DNA of 64,000 bases from JAFGRR01 sp964499235 (GTDB lineage Bacteria > Planctomycetota > Phycisphaerae > UBA1845 > Fen-1342). The notes under the pieces were generated by a model. The model had not been told where the DNA came from. It was given only the letters and a program-made list of their open reading frames with translations, and did no database searches. Location: positions 8,065 through 72,064 of the forward strand of contig CAZCKC010000005.1 in assembly GCA_964499235.1 (NCBI GenBank), written 5' to 3'. The position numbers and the translations under genes were made by a program. Of the stretch, positions 17,916 to 26,760 are shown in pieces (positions within the stretch are counted from its first letter, which is position 1; every line of letters starts with the position of its first letter).

Positions 17916-18029
17916 ATGCCAATTAGCTCCACACCTTGCTGCAACCGCGACCGGCTCGATTGCAATGGTGACGGCGTCGTGGATTTCTATGACGTGGACC
18001 CGTTCGTGGGGCTGCTGGTGGGCGCGTAG
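17916..18029 (+). pseudogene. Orphan dockerin-like C-terminal remnant
   Basis: A 37-codon frame from ATG 17916 to TAG 18027. Its second half, DCNGDGVVDFYDVDPFVGLL, is nearly identical to the terminal Ca-binding repeat of the large secreted proteins at 22900 and 34958. It even ends at the same place (VGLLV). Nothing of a body domain precedes it; the frame can be extended upstream only to ATG 17871. Most likely it is the tail of a deleted secreted protein. A free-standing mini-dockerin is a less likely alternative. Confidence 0.65.
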
Positions 18030-18168
18030 TTTCCGCGGCTCTCATGGCCAAGGCCGGCATGCGGCGGGATCGGCGCCCGAGGTCCGGTCGGCGGCCGCCC
18101 GCGCCGCTACCTGCCGCAGATGCGCGCGCGTGACGATGTTTTGTCGCCCGAAGCGCACTGGATCTCGA

Positions 18169-18191
18169 TTAGCGCTAAACCGGCGCGCTAA
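18169..18191 (-). terminator. Stem-loop at the end of the metallophosphoesterase-LamG gene
   Basis: Perfect 7-bp arms TTAGCGC (18169-18175) and GCGCTAA (18185-18191) overlap the TAG stop of the minus-strand gene. No T-run follows on that strand, so termination is only suggested. Confidence 0.3.
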
Positions 18192-20260
18192 GCGCCGGCA
18201 GCCGGCGCGATCGTGCCGTTCATCCCGTCCTCGGCGATCGGCGCAATCGCGGCGTCGCCGACGACGATCGGGTGGTCCGCGTCGGGCGCGGTGTCGAACA
18301 CCCAGGGGCCGATGGCGGCGTCCATCTGGAGCAGGCTGATGGTGTCGGCGTCGGCGGTCAGGCGGCGAGCGGGGGAGAAGCTATCGCCCTGATAGCGGGC
18401 GGTTTTCGAGAGGCGGACCTCGTCGATCCAGCCGGTGAAGAAGGACGTCGGGTTGCCGTTGCTGCGGACATCGGCACCGACGTAGAGCGGAAGGTTGTTG
18501 GTGCGGCGCTCGCCGGCGCCGTCCTGGCGGGCGATGAGCTGGCCGTCGACGTAGAGGCGGACCTGTTGGCCGTCGAAGACGCCGGCGATGTGGTGCCAGC
18601 GGTCGGTTTTCAGGATGGGTTCGGCGGCGCGCGCGGTGACGTACTTGTCACCGAGGAAGACGGAGAAGCCGGGCTGACCGCGGTTGACGAAGATGCCGAA
18701 GTCGGAGTTCTCGGTTTTGGTGACGAGGCCGACGCGGTTGCCGAACCGCTCGGCGTTGAACCAGCACTCGAGGGTCAGTGGGCCGTCGGGCACCGCGGCG
18801 TGGTCCGGGGTCAGCTTGACCGCGTCCCCATCGCCATCGAGGCGGAGGGCGTGCTCGACGGAGGGGCGATCCGGCTTGGGCAGCTCGACTTTCATGGGCA
18901 TGGGGTGGTGTTGGTCGGGGAGGGCGTAGCGGTGTCCGGGAGCGAGGTATTCCGTCCGCACGAGCAGGTCGAGCGGTGCGATGTGCACGTCGAGCGAGTC
19001 CGCGCTCCGCTTGATGTCGAAGACGAAATCGGCGGCCGCGCCCGGCTCGAGCACGCGGTGGTAGTGGTCGGGATAGAAGCGCCAGCGGTTGTCGGGCGAG
19101 TCGGGCATGGCCGTGATGTCGATGGGCCGCGAGGCGGTGTTGGTGAGGGAAGCGAAGACGCGCGTGGTGGTCCGGCCGGTACTGGAGAGCTCGAGCTGGC
19201 CGCTGAATTTGGGGGCCTGGCGGACGAGCGCGACGCACTCGGCCTGCATGTCGCCGGTGATCTCGCGGACGTCCATGACCTCACCGACCGGGACGGCGGC
19301 GATGGCGAGCTGGTCGCGGCGGACGGTGACGATGTGGAACTGGTGGAGGTAGCCGGCCTCGGGGACAAGCTGGGATTGGCCGCCGCCGACGGTGGCGAGG
19401 GTAACGTAGTCGATGCCGTCCTTGGGGTCGTAGCGCATGCGGTGGATGTGCCCGGCGAAGACCGCGCTGACGTTGCCGGCCTCGACGAGGGCCTGGTGGA
19501 CGCGCTCCCAGTCGTCGCCGTAGCCGCCGCCGAGCCAGCGCGGGTGGTGCAGGAAGAGGAAGACGTGGTCGGCGTCGCGGGCCTTGGCGAGGACGGACTT
19601 GAGCCAGTCGTACTGCGCGGGACTCATGCGTTGTGACTCGGGCTTGCGAAAGTTCTTCTCACCGGTTTCGGGGTTGCCCTCGTCGCTGTAGAGCGCGATG
19701 AACCAGCAGTTCTTGTGTTCGAAGGCGTACCAGAGCGGGCCGAAGTGCATCTCGTAGTTGCTGTCGTGCTCACCCGCGGGGCGCTGGCCGGAGGGGCCGC
19801 GCCAATAGGTGTCGTGGTTGCCGGCGACGGGGAACCACGGGCAGAGGAGCTTGTCCATGATGGCCTTGAACTCGCGGGCCTGCTCGAGCCACTGGGACTT
19901 CTGGTTGTAGCCGTTGATCAGGTCACCAACCGTCATGACCAGGTCGGGCTCGAGAAGGTTGGTATCGCGGACGGCGTCGGCGAGAACGGAGACGCCGGTG
20001 GCAGGTCCGCCGGTGCGGTCGCCGAAGACGACGAAGAAGAAGGCGTCCTCTTCGGTGGGCAGGTCGAGCGGCTTGCCGGAGCGGCTGGTGGTGAAGCGGG
20101 TCGGGTCGGCGACGCGGGGGTGGGGCGCGTTGTAGCGGTGATGGTGGCGCGTGTGGCCAATGTTGTCGTCGGGCGCGTCGGTGTTCTGGGCGCGGCTTGG
20201 TGCGGGTGCGAGCAGCAGCGCGGCGAAGGTGGCGGCGAGCAGCGAGCGAATGGTGATCAT
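18188..20260 (-). CDS. Secreted calcineurin-like metallophosphoesterase with C-terminal LamG domain
   Basis: 690 residues with a clear signal peptide (LLAATFAALLLAPAPSRAQ, cleavage near residue 25). The metallophosphoesterase domain (about 70-330) shows the metal-ligand motifs in order: FGDRTGG, GDLINGYN, GNHDTY, LHHPRW and GHIH. A linker of about 130 residues leads to a LamG/concanavalin-type domain (about 470-640; ECWFNAERFGNRVGLVTK and VRLYVDGQLIARQDG). Expected to cleave a phosphoester outside the cytoplasm; the LamG part may bind a glycan. It is monocistronic on this strand. It is one of five phosphoester- or PHP-type hydrolases in 18-43 kb. The substrate is unknown. Confidence 0.87.
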   Translation of the reverse strand: MITIRSLLAATFAALLLAPAPSRAQNTDAPDDNIGHTRHHHRYNAPHPRVADPTRFTTSRSGKPLDLPTEEDAFFFVVFGDRTGGPATGVSVLADAVRDTNLLEPDLVMTVGDLINGYNQKSQWLEQAREFKAIMDKLLCPWFPVAGNHDTYWRGPSGQRPAGEHDSNYEMHFGPLWYAFEHKNCWFIALYSDEGNPETGEKNFRKPESQRMSPAQYDWLKSVLAKARDADHVFLFLHHPRWLGGGYGDDWERVHQALVEAGNVSAVFAGHIHRMRYDPKDGIDYVTLATVGGGQSQLVPEAGYLHQFHIVTVRRDQLAIAAVPVGEVMDVREITGDMQAECVALVRQAPKFSGQLELSSTGRTTTRVFASLTNTASRPIDITAMPDSPDNRWRFYPDHYHRVLEPGAAADFVFDIKRSADSLDVHIAPLDLLVRTEYLAPGHRYALPDQHHPMPMKVELPKPDRPSVEHALRLDGDGDAVKLTPDHAAVPDGPLTLECWFNAERFGNRVGLVTKTENSDFGIFVNRGQPGFSVFLGDKYVTARAAEPILKTDRWHHIAGVFDGQQVRLYVDGQLIARQDGAGERRTNNLPLYVGADVRSNGNPTSFFTGWIDEVRLSKTARYQGDSFSPARRLTADADTISLLQMDAAIGPWVFDTAPDADHPIVVGDAAIAPIAEDGMNGTIAPAAGA

Positions 20261-20411
20261 TTGGTTCGTCTCCGACCGTGGTGGGTGCAGCGCGATTCAG
20301 GGTGTGTTGGTATACCGGGACGGTCACTATAGTTCTTCAAAAGCAGATGGCCAGTTGCGGCCGGCGAAAAAGCAGCTCTTTGCAAGCAGGTTCTCGACGG
20401 GGCCGGTCGGC

Positions 20412-20968
20412 ATGTTTGGAATTGATCACCGTTTGGTTAGTGTCGCGCTTCTTTTGACAGGGTTTGGCGCCGTGGCGGCAGGGGTGGACTACCGCGTGCG
20501 GACGGCGGTGGTTTTGTTGGGTTGTGCGCGCGGGGTTTCCTGGCGTCGACGAGTCGGGAGCGGTACTTGGGCTTGCTGGATTTTGATGTGGACGGGACGA
20601 GCGGCAGCGGGGTGGTGATGTTGACGTGGAACGCGGCGCACGGGGATCAGCACGGGATGGACGGGACGCGGCCGACGAAGTTCTCAGGCGGCCCGCTGAT
20701 CGAGGTGGGTACCGTGGGGCCTGGGGTAGAGGTGTGGGCGACGTTTGCGGCGGACTTGGCGCGCGAGGAGCGTGACGCGCTGCCGCTGAGGGGGACGGCC
20801 GCGGTGGTGGCGGGGGCGTTTGGTGACGGGCGGGTGGTGGCGTTCAGCCCGCATCCGGAGCGGGCGCCCGGGCCGCAGGAGGCGTTCTGGAGCGCACTCT
20901 TCTGGACCGCCGGAACAGACCGCGAGATGCAGGGCGCCGTCCCAGCGGGGGCCGGTTCGGCTGACTGA
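20412..20968 (+). pseudogene. Decayed secreted BPL_N (glutamine-amidotransferase-like) gene
   Basis: ATG 20412 opens a signal-peptide-like stretch (LVSVALLLTGFGAVAAGVDYRVR) that soon runs out of frame. In the next frame, from about 20519, the sequence reads GLCARGFLAS..RERYLGLLDFDVDG, then TKFSGGPLIE, GAFGDGRVVAFSPHPE and FWSALFWTAG. This is the C-terminal half of the BPL_N / amidotransferase-like domain. The nucleophile-Cys region CAG.FLAS is present, but about 120-150 residues between the signal and this point are missing and the frame is shifted. An internal deletion plus frameshift is the simplest reading. Confidence 0.65.
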
Positions 20969-20989
20969 GCCTGGACGGACGGTGTGACG

Positions 20990-21023
20990 AAGGGCGGGCG
21001 GTGGAATGACCGGCCGCCCTTTT
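20990..21023. terminator. Bidirectional rho-independent terminator
   Basis: A 13-bp stem with one mismatch: left arm starts AAGGGCGG (20990-21002), right arm ends CCGCCCTT (21009-21021), with loop GGAATG. A run of T (TTTT, 21020-21023) follows on the plus strand. It lies between the rightward pseudogene and the leftward GDPD gene. Confidence 0.7.
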
Positions 21024-21035
21024 CGTTGCGCGGCC

Positions 21036-22790
21036 TCAAGGCAGGTGGTAGCCGGCCGCGCGGAGCGTGGCGACGGCCCGGTCGGGCCAGTCGGTCTGGA
21101 GCAGGGTGGCGCCCTGCTCGACCCAGTAGGTGTAGACCGCGTCCGGATCGCCAGCCGCCTGGTAGTCGCCGCGGCCGGCGCTCAGGTAACCGTCGCGGAG
21201 GGTGTTGATCCAGGCGCGGACGCCGGCGTTGTGGGTTTGCTGGAGGTTGTTTTCGGTGAGGATGGGGTCGTCGGCGTTTCGCACGATGATCTCGACGGCG
21301 GGGTACCGCCCGGTCGCGATCACTTCCTGGAGTTGCGCCGCGCGGTCGGCGATCGGCATGAAGATGACGTCGGGGTGGGCGGCAAGGTAAGCGCGGTCTT
21401 CGGGCGAGAGGCGTGACCAGCTGCCCTTGAACAGGCAGTGGTCGAGTAGGTCGGCGTGGCGCGCGATCGCGGCGACGTCGGCGAGCTTACCGGTCTTGAG
21501 ATCGATGTTGAGCATCACGCGGCCGGCCGCGGCGGCGAGGGCCGCTTCGAACGTCGGGACGCGCTCGGTGGTTGGGCGGAGGTCATCGCGGAGGTGGAGC
21601 TGCTGGACCTCGGCGCGGGTGAGGTCGGCGATCTTCCCGCGGCCGGTGGTGGTGCGGTCGACGGTAGTGTCGTGCATCAGGACGTAGTGGCCGTCGCTGG
21701 TGAGGCGGAGGTCGATCTCGGCGAGGTGGGCGCCGATGGCGGCGGTGGCGGTGATGGCAGCGAGGGAGTTCTCGGGGGCAACGCCGTGGTGGCCGCGGTG
21801 GGCAACGATCAGGACGCCGGGCTGGGCGGGGGTGAGGAGGGTATGGCGGATGGCGTCGATGCGGTCGGTGGCGGCGGACTGGGGCGTGTCTTCCCGGACG
21901 GCGCGGGCGATGTCGGGGTAGTCCGTAAACAGGCCGTCAACCTGGTAGGTGTCGAGGAAGCGGCGGAGCTCGGCCCGATCGGCGCCGAAGGTCCAGGGGT
22001 AGACGGCGAGGTCGCGAGCGCGGGCCTGGCGGATGAGGGCGCCGTGGTCGGCGTCGGCGAGCTTCTTGTTGGGGCCGAGGCCGTCGGCGAACGCGGCGAT
22101 GGCGGTGAGGCCGCCGGCGTTTTGAATGGCGTCGGCATTGCCGGCGAGGAAGACGAGGGGGAGACTCGAGTTCAGGTCCTCGCGGATTGTCACCAGGGCG
22201 TCTTTTTCGAAGGACTGGATAATGCAGCGGTCGGCAGGCTGGGCGTAGCCGAACTCGGCGAGGAGGTTGACGAGGGCAGTTTCGAGCGGCTGGCCGGCCG
22301 CGCGGTGGAAGGCGGCGTTTTTGGGTTCGGGGATGATGCCGACGGCGCGGCCCGTGAGCTGGTTGAGGGTCGTGACGAGCTGAAGCATCTCGCGGAGGGT
22401 GGCGATGCGGAGCGGGGGCGGGTTGACGAGGCGGGCGTGCTCGCGGGCGTGGCGGGGCTGGACGTCGACGGTGAGCTGCTTGATCTCGGCGTGCGTGAAG
22501 TCGATCGCGTACCACTTGCCGTCATCACGGTGGCGGTCGGGGAAGACGCTTTCAACGTTGGTCTTACGCTCGAGCGTCAGATCGTGGTTACAGATCAGGA
22601 CGCCGTCGCGGGTCAGGACGACGTCGGGCTCGAGATAATCAGCGCCCTGGCCGTAGGCAAGCGCGTAGGCCGGCAGGGTGTGCTCGGCCAGGTAGGCGCT
22701 GGCGCCGCGGTGGGCGATCACGAGCGGTTGGGCGGCGGCGGCGAGTGCGAGGACGAACGCGAGCGGGGCGCCGGTGGTTATGCGGGGCAT
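21036..22790 (-). CDS. Exported double-domain glycerophosphodiester phosphodiesterase
   Basis: 584 residues; the ATG at 22790 has AGGAAG upstream, giving a short signal peptide (LAFVLALAAAAQP). Two complete GDPD domains lie in tandem. The first (about 24-300) has the catalytic HRG (His27) in HRGASAYLAEHT, LEPDVVLTRDG and the second His in CNHD; its large insert resembles GlpQ-type periplasmic enzymes. The second (about 325-580) has HRGHHGVAPENS (His331), LAEIDLRLTSDG and LMHD and is shorter. Both keep the H-R-G / E-x-D / H set, so both may be active. Likely releases glycerol-3-phosphate from glycerophosphodiesters. Tandem GDPD in one chain is uncommon. Confidence 0.9.
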   Translation of the reverse strand: MPRITTGAPLAFVLALAAAAQPLVIAHRGASAYLAEHTLPAYALAYGQGADYLEPDVVLTRDGVLICNHDLTLERKTNVESVFPDRHRDDGKWYAIDFTHAEIKQLTVDVQPRHAREHARLVNPPPLRIATLREMLQLVTTLNQLTGRAVGIIPEPKNAAFHRAAGQPLETALVNLLAEFGYAQPADRCIIQSFEKDALVTIREDLNSSLPLVFLAGNADAIQNAGGLTAIAAFADGLGPNKKLADADHGALIRQARARDLAVYPWTFGADRAELRRFLDTYQVDGLFTDYPDIARAVREDTPQSAATDRIDAIRHTLLTPAQPGVLIVAHRGHHGVAPENSLAAITATAAIGAHLAEIDLRLTSDGHYVLMHDTTVDRTTTGRGKIADLTRAEVQQLHLRDDLRPTTERVPTFEAALAAAAGRVMLNIDLKTGKLADVAAIARHADLLDHCLFKGSWSRLSPEDRAYLAAHPDVIFMPIADRAAQLQEVIATGRYPAVEIIVRNADDPILTENNLQQTHNAGVRAWINTLRDGYLSAGRGDYQAAGDPDAVYTYWVEQGATLLQTDWPDRAVATLRAAGYHLP

Positions 22791-22832
22791 GGATGAGCTT
22801 CCTGAGATTGAGGGCGCGCGGGGGTCAAAAGG

Positions 22833-22866
22833 AACGGGTCCGCCGGCGATGGCCGACGGACCCGTT
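22833..22866 (-). terminator. Rho-independent terminator of the 22900-25239 gene
   Basis: A 15-bp stem with a single mismatch: AACGGGTCCG... (22833-22847) and its complement ending CGGACCCGTT (22852-22866), loop of four bases. On the minus strand it is followed by CCTTTTG. It lies 34 bases beyond the stop codon of the dockerin-tailed protein and just upstream of the GDPD gene, separating the two transcripts. Confidence 0.8.
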
Positions 22867-22899
22867 TGACTGCCGGTGGTGTTCAACTGGCCGCGGGGG

Positions 22900-25239
22900 C
22901 TAGTCGACGATCAGGCCGACGAACGGATCGATGTCGAAGAAGTCGATCTCACCGTCTTCGTTGACGTCGGCGTTGTTGATGTCGCAATCCGGGAAGAGGG
23001 CCGGATAGTCGTTCGGCGACACCAGCGCGGTGACGAACGGGTCGATGTCGAAGAAGTCGACGACGCCGTCGCAGTTCAGGTCACCGATGAGGCCGGCCGG
23101 CGCCGGCGTCCACTCGTACGGGATGTACGCGAACGAGAAGGCGACGCGAGCGACGAAGCCGCTGGCCGGCTCAAGGCCGCCGACGATGAACTCGCCGTTG
23201 GCGCCCGGCTCCCAGAGCATGACGGTCGGCTCGACCGGGTTCTCGGGATCCGGGTTGAGCGCGGTCATGACAAGCACGCCCTCGGTGCGCGCGTCGACGC
23301 CGGGGATCTCGATCGCAAAGGCCGGGTCACCGAAGGCCGGCTCGGTGGTGTTGCTGACGGTGAAGTCACCGACGCTGGCGATCTTGGAGCCGTCGGCGGC
23401 GATGTGACCGCCAATCATGCCCGGCGTGTCGAAGGGCAGGTAGACGTAGCCGTGGTCCCAGTCGGCGGGGACGAGCACGCCATCCACCTCTTGGACCGGC
23501 GGCCCGCCGGTGGTGCCTTCGAACATCTCGATGATGTAGCTGCTGCCGCTGGGGGTGACCATCGGGAAGCGGTTGTTGTTGTCCCAGTTGGTCGCGATCA
23601 GGACGCCGTCCGTGACCGCGTCGCCCGTGCCGCCCTCAACCTCGACCGTGTCCGACGTGTTCGGGGCGCTGATCTGGACGTCGGCGTCCTGCTGGAAGCC
23701 GGCCCCGATCGGGAAGAAGGCCATCGAGAAGTCGCCGTTGAACTCGCCGCCGGTCGACTGGGCCGCGTGGAGGCGGGCTTCGCCGTTGTCAAAGGAGACG
23801 GTCGCCGCGCCCGAGACGCCCACGGTGGCGCTGTTGTCGCGGAAGAACTCCGTGCCGTGGCCGAGCCAGACGCCGTCGGCGGCGTCGAGACCGTTGTTGA
23901 GGCGCGACTTCGGCCGCGCGTTGAGCCAGGTCATGCCGATATCGCCGCGGTTGTCGCCGCCGATGCCGAGGTTGTCGGACCCGAGGGCCTTTTCGGCCTT
24001 CATGTCGCCGTTGCCGTTGTCGGGGCGGAACTCGGTGACTTCCACCCGCATGGAGGAAACGGTGGCGAGCTCGTCCTTCCAGGCCTGCGGCGGGTCGACC
24101 GGGAGGATCTCAACGCCGTCCTTGAAGAACGCGAAGTGGAAGGAGACGTCGAACGAGCTGATGTCCTGGAGACCCATGCCGCCGATGTCGCGGCTGGTGA
24201 TGACCCACCCGTCACCATCGGGAAAGGCGAAGACCGGGTTGTCGACGGTGTTGCCGCCGAGCTGGGTGAACGGGGTCACGATGAGCGTACCCGTGGCCGG
24301 GCTCTCGCCGGCGATCGTCAGGCGCCAGGTGCCGTTGGTCTCAGGCTGGCCGACCATCTCGACGGTGAAGTCGCCCTGACCGTAAATCGTATTGCCGGTG
24401 CCGGTAATACGGCCCATGGTGACGCCGGGCGTGCCGTCGGGGACGAAGACGAACGACGTCGGGTCCTGCTCAGCGCCGCCGCCATTGTCGCCGTTGTCGC
24501 GGTTGTTGAGCAGCGCGTTGCCATCCTCATTGATGAAGACGGCCGTGTAGTTGTCCTCGTTCTTGGCGCCGCAGGCGAGCAGGACGCCGTCGCGCCGCAT
24601 GTCGATGCCGTCGAGGACCAGGCCGAAGTTGCCGGCGCCGTCGAACTGGTCGATGAACGGGCTGGGGATGCTCGGCAGGTTGGGGTCAAACGGGTTGGTG
24701 AGCGTGATCTCCGGGCTGCCGACGAACTCGGTGATGACGCCGCCGTTCGCGCTGTTGTAGGCCGCGCCGGCAAGCCAGCCGTCAGCGATCGGGAAGTACG
24801 CGAGGGCCGGGTTGTAGTTGGCCTCACTGCCCTGCGAGGCGCGGTGGATGGCGATCCAATAGAGGCCCGCGCTGGTGTTGCGGGCGGTTGAAACGGTGGC
24901 CACGTACGGGCTCAGCCCGTCGTTGACGCTCGGCTCGGTGCGTTCGTCCTCGTAGGGGCCGACCATCAGAACGCCAAGATTGGTGTCGTCACCGGTGCCA
25001 AAGTCAACCACATAGTCGGCGCGGCTGGTGTCGGCGACGCCGTCAATGCTGACCGGCGCCCAGGCGCCGAAGCCGCCGGGGTCGCGGGTGACGGTCACGG
25101 AGGTCGGATCATTGCCACCGTCGTTCTCGACGACGGTGAGCGTACCGTGCTGGACCTGGGCGACGGCGACCGAGGCACACGCCGCGATGAGCGTGCTCCC
25201 GGCGGCCAAACGCCATGCGTGCTGCCAAAGACTTGTCAT
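22900..25239 (-). CDS. Large secreted protein with repeated beta modules and double dockerin-like tail
   Basis: 779 residues, ATG at 25239 with AGGGA upstream. Signal peptide: AAGSTLIAACASVAVAQ. The body has recurrent segments of the form R-x-D-G-V-L-[LI]-x-x-x-x-N-[EDW]-[DN]-N (for example MRRDGVLLACGAKNEDN, then TDGVLIATNWDNNNRF). These point to a repeated beta-fold, with no catalytic motif seen. The end carries two dockerin-like repeats, DLNCDGVVDFFDIDPFVTAL and DVNEDGEIDFFDIDPFVGLI. The pseudopilin gene at 25340 lies directly upstream on the same strand. Predicted to be a surface or extracellular protein; the function is unknown. Confidence 0.75.
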   Translation of the reverse strand: MTSLWQHAWRLAAGSTLIAACASVAVAQVQHGTLTVVENDGGNDPTSVTVTRDPGGFGAWAPVSIDGVADTSRADYVVDFGTGDDTNLGVLMVGPYEDERTEPSVNDGLSPYVATVSTARNTSAGLYWIAIHRASQGSEANYNPALAYFPIADGWLAGAAYNSANGGVITEFVGSPEITLTNPFDPNLPSIPSPFIDQFDGAGNFGLVLDGIDMRRDGVLLACGAKNEDNYTAVFINEDGNALLNNRDNGDNGGGAEQDPTSFVFVPDGTPGVTMGRITGTGNTIYGQGDFTVEMVGQPETNGTWRLTIAGESPATGTLIVTPFTQLGGNTVDNPVFAFPDGDGWVITSRDIGGMGLQDISSFDVSFHFAFFKDGVEILPVDPPQAWKDELATVSSMRVEVTEFRPDNGNGDMKAEKALGSDNLGIGGDNRGDIGMTWLNARPKSRLNNGLDAADGVWLGHGTEFFRDNSATVGVSGAATVSFDNGEARLHAAQSTGGEFNGDFSMAFFPIGAGFQQDADVQISAPNTSDTVEVEGGTGDAVTDGVLIATNWDNNNRFPMVTPSGSSYIIEMFEGTTGGPPVQEVDGVLVPADWDHGYVYLPFDTPGMIGGHIAADGSKIASVGDFTVSNTTEPAFGDPAFAIEIPGVDARTEGVLVMTALNPDPENPVEPTVMLWEPGANGEFIVGGLEPASGFVARVAFSFAYIPYEWTPAPAGLIGDLNCDGVVDFFDIDPFVTALVSPNDYPALFPDCDINNADVNEDGEIDFFDIDPFVGLIVD

Positions 25240-25339
25240 GTGCTTATCCCTTCCTTTCCGCCGACCGTGGGTCGGCTGTTGACTTAAACGGGCGGTTCTG
25301 CTCCCAGAACCACCGCATATCACGAGCGATCAAAAACCA

Positions 25340-26257
25340 TCAATTCCGCGACGAGTAGAAGGGCAGGCGGATCTGGGTCACGCGGCCGTAGGTCCGCTGC
25401 AACTCGTCCTGCTCCTCCTGGGCCCGCTGGCGTGAGATTGTCCGGACGCTGCCGTCGGTCCAGGCGGCGACCGTCCCGCCGGGGTGGCGGAAATACTCGT
25501 CGCGCCAGTTGGGGTCGTTCTGGTCATTCCACTGCACGAGGTTCACCGACGTGTCGCCGTTGCCGTCCAGCATCACCTCGGCCCCGTCCTGGAACATGAT
25601 GATCTCGGACGGGAAGCGGATGCCGCCGATCTTCAGCGGCTTGCGGCCGCCGGGCCAACCGCTGGTCGCCTCGAAGAACGTCGGCGTGCCCGAATCCGGC
25701 ACGCCGTCGCGTCCCGGCGTCACGCCGTTGAAGACGTAGGAGGAGTAAAGCGTGAACGGGTCGTGCGGGAGGGCCTCGCCGCTGCCGGTCGGGCGGCGGA
25801 AGGTCGCGATGGTCCACTTGGCGGTCGGGCAGCGGGTGTTCTCCCACGCCTCGAGGGTCGCGCGTTCGCCGATGCCGCGGCCGGAGTAGTAGTCGTCGGA
25901 TGTCGGCGACCCGAGAATCTCATCGAAGAGTGCGGCCCAGTAGGCGTTGCTGTCCGGCCTCCCGGTCCCCGCGTCCATGTAATAGGGCTTTCGCAAGACC
26001 CTGAAGCGCCGCACGACGTCGTAGCGCGGCGCGTAGTTCGCCCAGGTGGCGTGGTGGTAGTCCTCGTTCTCCTGGGCGTACAGGAAGACCGCGCGGTGCA
26101 GGTTCTTCTGGTTGGAGCCACAGACGACCTGCTTGGCCTGCTCACGGGCCCGCTGGAGCGACGGCAGGAGAATGCTGATCAGCAGCGCGATGATGGCGAC
26201 GACGACCAGCAGCTCGATGAGGGTGAACCCGGTGCGCGGGCGACGAACTTGAAGCAT
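25340..26257 (-). CDS. Pseudopilin-like protein, prepilin N-terminal cleavage/methylation domain
   Basis: 305 residues. The ATG at 26257 gives a short basic leader, then the canonical site TGFTLIELLVVVAIIALLIS (Gly at -1, Glu at +5) and one transmembrane helix. The globular domain ends in FRHPGGTVAAWTDGSVRTI, the H-x-G...DG motif common to planctomycete pseudopilins. An N-terminal extension that is possible in this frame (to 26518) lacks a ribosome site and is rejected. The gap to the downstream dockerin-tailed gene is 100 bp, so co-transcription is plausible. Confidence 0.85.
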   Translation of the reverse strand: MLQVRRPRTGFTLIELLVVVAIIALLISILLPSLQRAREQAKQVVCGSNQKNLHRAVFLYAQENEDYHHATWANYAPRYDVVRRFRVLRKPYYMDAGTGRPDSNAYWAALFDEILGSPTSDDYYSGRGIGERATLEAWENTRCPTAKWTIATFRRPTGSGEALPHDPFTLYSSYVFNGVTPGRDGVPDSGTPTFFEATSGWPGGRKPLKIGGIRFPSEIIMFQDGAEVMLDGNGDTSVNLVQWNDQNDPNWRDEYFRHPGGTVAAWTDGSVRTISRQRAQEEQDELQRTYGRVTQIRLPFYSSRN

Positions 26258-26599
26258 CGTTGTGGGGTCTCCGCGAGGTTGGGTGGGCGGGGCGAAAACA
26301 CCACCCGGCCGCTGGCCGCGCAGTCCCTGCGCCGGCTCGCGCCACGGTCGGGTGTCGCCCGTTACGCCTATAGACGAACAAAGCAGTTTTTTGGTCAGGC
26401 TGCGACCACGCCACAGCCTCATTTCGGCAGCCACGCCGGTTGCGTGTTTCCGCTCGCCGCGCCGCCTTGCGTCAGCACGGGAAAGTATGCGACGCTTGTG
26501 CAAAGAAATGATGAGCACCGGGTTCGCGTTGGATTAGAAAGTGCGTTTGTTTACTGGCATGCGTCGCACAGCGCGCGACGGGCCGCGAACGAGGTGGGG
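26258..26599. other. Upstream region of the pseudopilin gene
   Basis: No gene is seen. On the minus strand CTGACC and TCTATA are 18 bp apart (around 26365-26400) and could form a weak promoter for the pseudopilin gene at 26257. Confidence 0.25.
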
Positions 26600-26760
26600 C
26601 TGGGTCGGCACCTGGGATCGATCACGACGCTGACGGCCGCTGACGCCGCGACGGATGGCAGAGGAGGCGGCGCCGAGGTGCCGCTTGAAGACGCGGGCGC
26701 AGATTTCCAGCGGCTTGATGCCGCACCGGGTGGCGATCTCACCGATGCCGTCGTCGGTGT
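26600..26760 (-). pseudogene. Remnant of an AraC-family DNA-binding domain
   Basis: Within a 121-codon minus-strand frame (26534-26899), residues corresponding to about 26760-26640 read DDGIGEIATRCGIKPLEICARVFKRHLGAA and then SSAIRRG. This is the second helix-turn-helix of AraC-type regulators (I-x-E-I-A-x-x-C-G ... F-K-R-x-x-G). The first HTH and any sensor domain are absent and the sequences around it are low in information. The remnant is best read as a deleted regulator. Confidence 0.5.

Noticed and set aside
22918..23066. Two similar 30-base units about 114 bp apart, considered as a CRISPR-like repeat
   Set aside because: They lie in frame inside a coding region and encode the two dockerin-like Ca loops; the spacing is set by the protein.
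22876..24891. Long plus-strand frame opposite the dockerin-tailed gene
   Set aside because: Low-information sequence rich in Val, Asp, Arg and Ala, mirror of a real gene on the other strand; the same applies to 21456-22796, 18272-19636, 9191-10969, 47778-49409 and 55032-57566.
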